Shown: in pieces, positions 62,620 to 64,000 of the stretch
Layout: the number at the start of each line of letters is the position of its first letter
Position numbering within the stretch: position 1 is the first letter of the stretch
NCBI RefSeq assembly: GCF_001613365.1
Contig: NZ_BDCF01000001.1
Span: forward strand, 469,921 to 533,920
Direction: 5' to 3'
From: Nocardia xishanensis NBRC 101358
GTDB taxonomy: Bacteria; Actinomycetota; Actinomycetes; Mycobacteriales; Mycobacteriaceae
DNA length: 64,000 nucleotides
The notes under the pieces: model-generated
Seen by the model: only the letters and a program-made list of their open reading frames with translations
What the model was told of the DNA's origin: nothing
Databases searched by the model: none
Position numbers and translations under genes: made by a program

Positions 62620-63621
62620 TCAGAGCTGATTCGCGTGCGCGGAGGCCGACGCGGGCGTGGGGGCCACCCCGTTCAGATGCAGCCGGGCGAAGGCCAGCGT
62701 GCGGTGCAGCATCGCGGCGCGATGGGCGGTGGTGCGGGCGTTCTGGGTGTTGATCTCGGCGACGGCGTGCCCGGAGAAGCCGTTGCGCACCAGCTGCGCG
62801 CAGATTTCGACACAGGGCTGAGTGCCGTCACCTGGAACCAGGTGTTCGTCGTGGGCCGCGCCGCGTCCGTCGGCCAAGTGCAGATGGGCGAGGCCGCTTC
62901 CCATCCTCGCGGCCAGCGCGAGCGGATCGGCGCCCGCGGTCGCGGTGTGCGAGAGATCAAGGGTGTAGTGCCGGAAGCCGGTGTCGGTCGGGTCGTAGGA
63001 CGGGCTGAAGGCGGTCAGACCCCAGCCGGGGCCGCCGCGCCGCTCCAATCGCTTCGCCGCGCTCGCACCGCGGCCGAACAACGAATCCGCGCGCATCGGG
63101 AACATGTTCTCCACCGCGACGACGACCGGGCTGTGCTCTTCCAGCTCGGCGACCTGGTCGGCGAAGCCCTCCGCGTAGCGCCGCTGCCAGCGAAACGGCG
63201 GATGCACCACGACCGTCGCCGCGCCGAGCGTCTCGGCGGTCCGCACACTACGCTCCAGCTTGGCCACCGGGTCCGCGCCCCACACGCGCTGGGAGATCAG
63301 CAGGCACGGCGCGTGCACCGCGAGCACCGGAACGTCGTACTTACGGACGTAGGCCTGCACGGTGGCGATGCTCTGGCTGGCAGGCTCGGCCCACACCATC
63401 AGTTCCACGCCGTCGTAGCCGAGCTCGGCCGCGTACCGGAAAGCCGCCTCGGTGTTCTGCGGGTAGACGGACGCGGTGGACAGGCCGACCAGGATGTCGC
63501 GCCTCGGCCCGCCGGACGATCCGCCCGGCGCTCCCGCCGCCGGTTCGCCGGTCTGATCGGGCGCCGGTCCCCCGACCGCGCTTCCGATCCGAGTGTTCTC
63601 CGCCTGCCCGATGATCCCCAC
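62620..63621 (-). CDS. Sugar phosphate isomerase/epimerase family protein (Rv0498-like)
   Basis: A xylose isomerase-like TIM barrel, 333 residues. After an N-terminal Gly/Pro/Ala-rich stretch of about 40 residues, the barrel shows VGLSTASVYPQNTEAAFRYA and LGYDGVELMVW. Metal-ligand-like VVAVENMFPM (Glu) and HLHLADGRGAAHDEHLVPGDG (His and Asp) follow, then HAVAEINTQ (Glu). Members bind a divalent metal and isomerise sugars or act as endonuclease IV-like lyases; the substrate is not known. The start is uncertain owing to the low-complexity N-terminus. Equivalent by position to Rv0498. Confidence 0.85.
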   Translation of the reverse strand: MGIIGQAENTRIGSAVGGPAPDQTGEPAAGAPGGSSGGPRRDILVGLSTASVYPQNTEAAFRYAAELGYDGVELMVWAEPASQSIATVQAYVRKYDVPVLAVHAPCLLISQRVWGADPVAKLERSVRTAETLGAATVVVHPPFRWQRRYAEGFADQVAELEEHSPVVVAVENMFPMRADSLFGRGASAAKRLERRGGPGWGLTAFSPSYDPTDTGFRHYTLDLSHTATAGADPLALAARMGSGLAHLHLADGRGAAHDEHLVPGDGTQPCVEICAQLVRNGFSGHAVAEINTQNARTTAHRAAMLHRTLAFARLHLNGVAPTPASASAHANQL

Positions 63622-63636
63622 AGCCGCGCTCCCTAC

Positions 63637-64000
63637 TCAGTTCGTACTGAGAAGAAAGGCTAGCGGCCCCAGCGTGACGAAGATGCCGACAACGACGGCG
63701 ATCACCGTGCTGAGGATGTCATCGGTCCGGCGCAGAATCCGAACGAGCGCGACCAGACCGAGGATCACGATCATCGCCAAGGCCAACGCCACCCAGGGGA
63801 GCATCTCCCACATCCGCTCGAAACCCTTGAACAGCAACATTCCGGCGACCGCCGCGCCGGTGCTCTGGCCGCCGAGGATCATCCACTGCTTGCGGTTGGC
63901 GTCGTACTCGGCCTTGCGCGCGGCACGGGAGCGGCGCGGCGACGGCCGCTTGGCGGGCGCCGCGGTCCTGGCCTGCGGCTCGTCCTCGTCGTCCTCCTCG
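63637..64000 (-). CDS. Membrane protein (Rv0497-like), N-terminus cut off by window edge
   Basis: At least 120 residues are visible. The cut-off side starts with an acidic and then basic segment (EEDDEDEPQARTAAPAKRPS, then PRRSRAARKAEYDANRKQW). Three hydrophobic segments follow: ILGGQSTGAAVAGMLLF, MLPWVALALAMIVILGLVAL and ILSTVIAVVVGIFVTLGPLA. The frame is open to 64000, so the true start is outside. The M. tuberculosis neighbour Rv0497 is likewise a membrane protein with a long charged N-terminus. Function unknown. Confidence 0.8.
   Translation of the reverse strand, partial: EEDDEDEPQARTAAPAKRPSPRRSRAARKAEYDANRKQWMILGGQSTGAAVAGMLLFKGFERMWEMLPWVALALAMIVILGLVALVRILRRTDDILSTVIAVVVGIFVTLGPLAFLLSTN

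Overview
The window is a 64-kb piece of a high-GC actinobacterial chromosome. Gene content and gene order point to Nocardia or a close relative in the Mycobacteriales. From memory of the Mycobacterium tuberculosis map, most of the window follows the Rv0497-Rv0563 block in reversed order, with insertions and losses. Protein-level resemblance to M. tuberculosis was judged by eye; no search was run. No tRNA, rRNA, CRISPR array, prophage or insertion sequence was found.

Left part (1-30.4 kb): a dispersed menaquinone locus. It holds htpX (partial), a polyprenyl diphosphate synthase, the menaquinone reductase menJ, an mgtA-like mannosyltransferase, menG, menD, menB, menE and menA. Between these lie accessory genes: AraC/VOC, cupin/MarR, SnoaL/MarR and aldo-keto reductase/TetR pairs, a 1400-residue assimilatory nitrate reductase fused to its own flavoprotein reductase, a DrrAB-type ABC exporter and a 1179-residue AfsR/SARP-type regulator. 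menC and menF are not in the window.

Middle part (30.4-37 kb): genes that do not belong to the M. tuberculosis order. They include a Clp-N-domain protein co-transcribed with a small HTH protein behind two matching inverted repeats, a cysteine desulfhydrase-like PLP enzyme, a BldC-like regulator, a formyltransferase of unusual PurN subtype, and an MspA-family porin-like protein with a Ser/Thr/Pro repeat inserted in it.

Right-middle part (37-56 kb): tetrapyrrole synthesis and cytochrome c maturation. hemL, a histidine phosphatase, a TlpA-like lipoprotein, ccdA, resB and ccsB form a tightly packed minus-strand operon, mostly with overlapping stop/start codons. hemB heads a set of small membrane proteins. 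rex-hemA-hemC-hemD is an operon with a good Rex operator upstream of rex, tying haem synthesis to the NADH/NAD+ ratio. Several small secreted peptides with paired cysteines lie nearby.

Right end (56-64 kb): a conserved block with glutaredoxin-like, serB1, an acyltransferase, galE2-like, bS22, an excisionase-type HTH, proC, a thioesterase-like protein, a sugar-phosphate isomerase-like protein and a partial membrane protein.

The most unusual items are a 36-bp perfect palindrome in front of a marR gene, a dispersed leader-like repeat placed before minus-strand start codons at three loci, a 46-codon ORF that bridges rex and hemA by ATGA overlaps at both ends, the Clp-N/HTH module with paired operators, and three genes carrying in-frame low-complexity expansions (MspA-like, histidine phosphatase, PH-like membrane protein).
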